This document shows positions 33,601-33,943 of a stretch of DNA of 33,943 nt, piece by piece (position 1 is the first letter of the stretch; every line of letters begins with the position of its first letter). Source of the DNA: Alkaliphilus sp. NP8 (GTDB taxonomy: Bacteria > Bacillota > Clostridia > Peptostreptococcales > Natronincolaceae); NCBI GenBank assembly GCA_015978205.1, contig JADWMM010000047.1:1-33943 (forward strand), written 5' to 3'. Under the pieces are notes generated by a model, which was not told where the DNA came from, made no database searches, and saw only the letters and a list, made by a program, of their open reading frames with translations. A program made the position numbers and the translations under genes.

Positions 33601-33943
33601 GTGATTATTAAAAGAGGAGATATCTTCTATGCGGATCTCAGTCCTGTAATAGGATCTGAGCAAGGGGGAGTAAGACCTGTATTAGTTGTACAAAATGATA
33701 TAGGAAATAGATATAGTCCTACTATCATAATTGTAGCTATTACTTCGCAAATTAATAAAGCTAAGCTTCCCACCCATGTTGAAATTAAAAGCTCTGATTA
33801 CGGATTGCCGAAAGATTCAGTATTACTTTTAGAGCAAATACGTACAATTGATAAGAGACGGTTGGAGGAAAAAATCGGTCATGTAAACGAAGATATAATG
33901 GGAAAAGTGAATGAGGCTTTATTAATTAGTCTCGGTTTAATTG
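33601..33943 (+). CDS. ndoA: mRNA interferase NdoA/EndoA (MazF family), cut at the window edge
   Basis: The gene starts at GTG 33601, 1 nt after the antitoxin stop, and is open to the last base; 114 codons are visible. The sequence [41 protein letters not shown] and [19 protein letters not shown] matches the EndoA/MazF ribonuclease, which cuts mRNA at specific short sites (UACAU in B. subtilis). Family-conserved Arg (in GVRP) and Thr/Ser positions are present. The B. subtilis protein has 116 residues, so only about two residues and the stop are missing; the truncation is due to the window, not damage. Confidence 0.95.
   Translation, partial: MIIKRGDIFYADLSPVIGSEQGGVRPVLVVQNDIGNRYSPTIIIVAITSQINKAKLPTHVEIKSSDYGLPKDSVLLLEQIRTIDKRRLEEKIGHVNEDIMGKVNEALLISLGLI

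Noticed and set aside
1..33943. CRISPR arrays, tRNA or rRNA genes, insertion sequences, prophage genes
   Set aside because: No regularly spaced repeats, cloverleaf sequences, transposase or phage structural motifs were seen on either strand. The only long repeat is the 957-1910 / 4056-4600 duplication.

Overview
The window is AT-rich, tightly packed DNA from an anaerobic Gram-positive bacterium of the class Clostridia, perhaps near Tissierellales. The genus cannot be named from sequence alone. Supporting signs are strong AGGAGG-type ribosome binding sites with ATG, GTG and TTG starts, lipoboxes, an S-layer homology (SLH) wall-anchored protein, addA-sbcD-sbcC, and the order acpS - GerS-like lipoprotein - alr - ndoAI - ndoA. 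No rRNA, tRNA, CRISPR array, insertion sequence or riboswitch was recognised.

Region 1 (1-6200) is an accessory block of exported or membrane-anchored proteins, much of it decaying. It holds a membrane-anchored coiled-coil protein, a frameshifted DUF4367-type remnant, a DUF6147-like secreted protein whose natural start is out of frame, a C39-like cysteine peptidase cut by one in-frame TAA, a lipoprotein that may be a beta-propeller, a degenerate chimeric second copy of the DUF4367/DUF6147 pair, a secreted protein with a probable C-terminal frameshift, and a membrane-anchored protein. Lesions cluster here and I saw none in the roughly 27 kb that follows, so local gene decay is more likely than general sequencing error.

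Region 2 (6200-14630) is a DNA repair operon, addA-sbcD-sbcC, with overlapping genes and a strong terminator. The usual partner addB is not directly upstream; the accessory block lies there instead.

Region 3 (14700-18630) holds two single-gene units: an SLH-anchored family 5 solute-binding protein, and a soluble chemoreceptor with a C-terminal zinc-binding CZB domain behind a textbook sigma-A promoter.

Region 4 (18700-27860) is a histidine-degradation locus. A PAS/AAA+/Fis-type sigma-54 activator precedes a clear -24/-12 promoter, then ftcD, hutI, a long-form hutU, a probable histidine transporter and hutH. Histidine is deaminated to urocanate (HutH), hydrated (HutU), opened to formiminoglutamate (HutI), and the formimino group goes to tetrahydrofolate (FtcD), leaving glutamate.

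Region 5 (27900-30910) is the least explained intact part. It has a three-gene operon of small membrane proteins, two of them paralogous with a shared G-rich motif, then a lone lipoprotein on the minus strand and a coiled-coil protein. Region 6 (30990-33943) holds acpS, the GerS-like lipoprotein, alanine racemase and the NdoAI/NdoA (MazEF-type) toxin-antitoxin pair. The toxin gene is cut by the window edge, probably about two residues short of its end.
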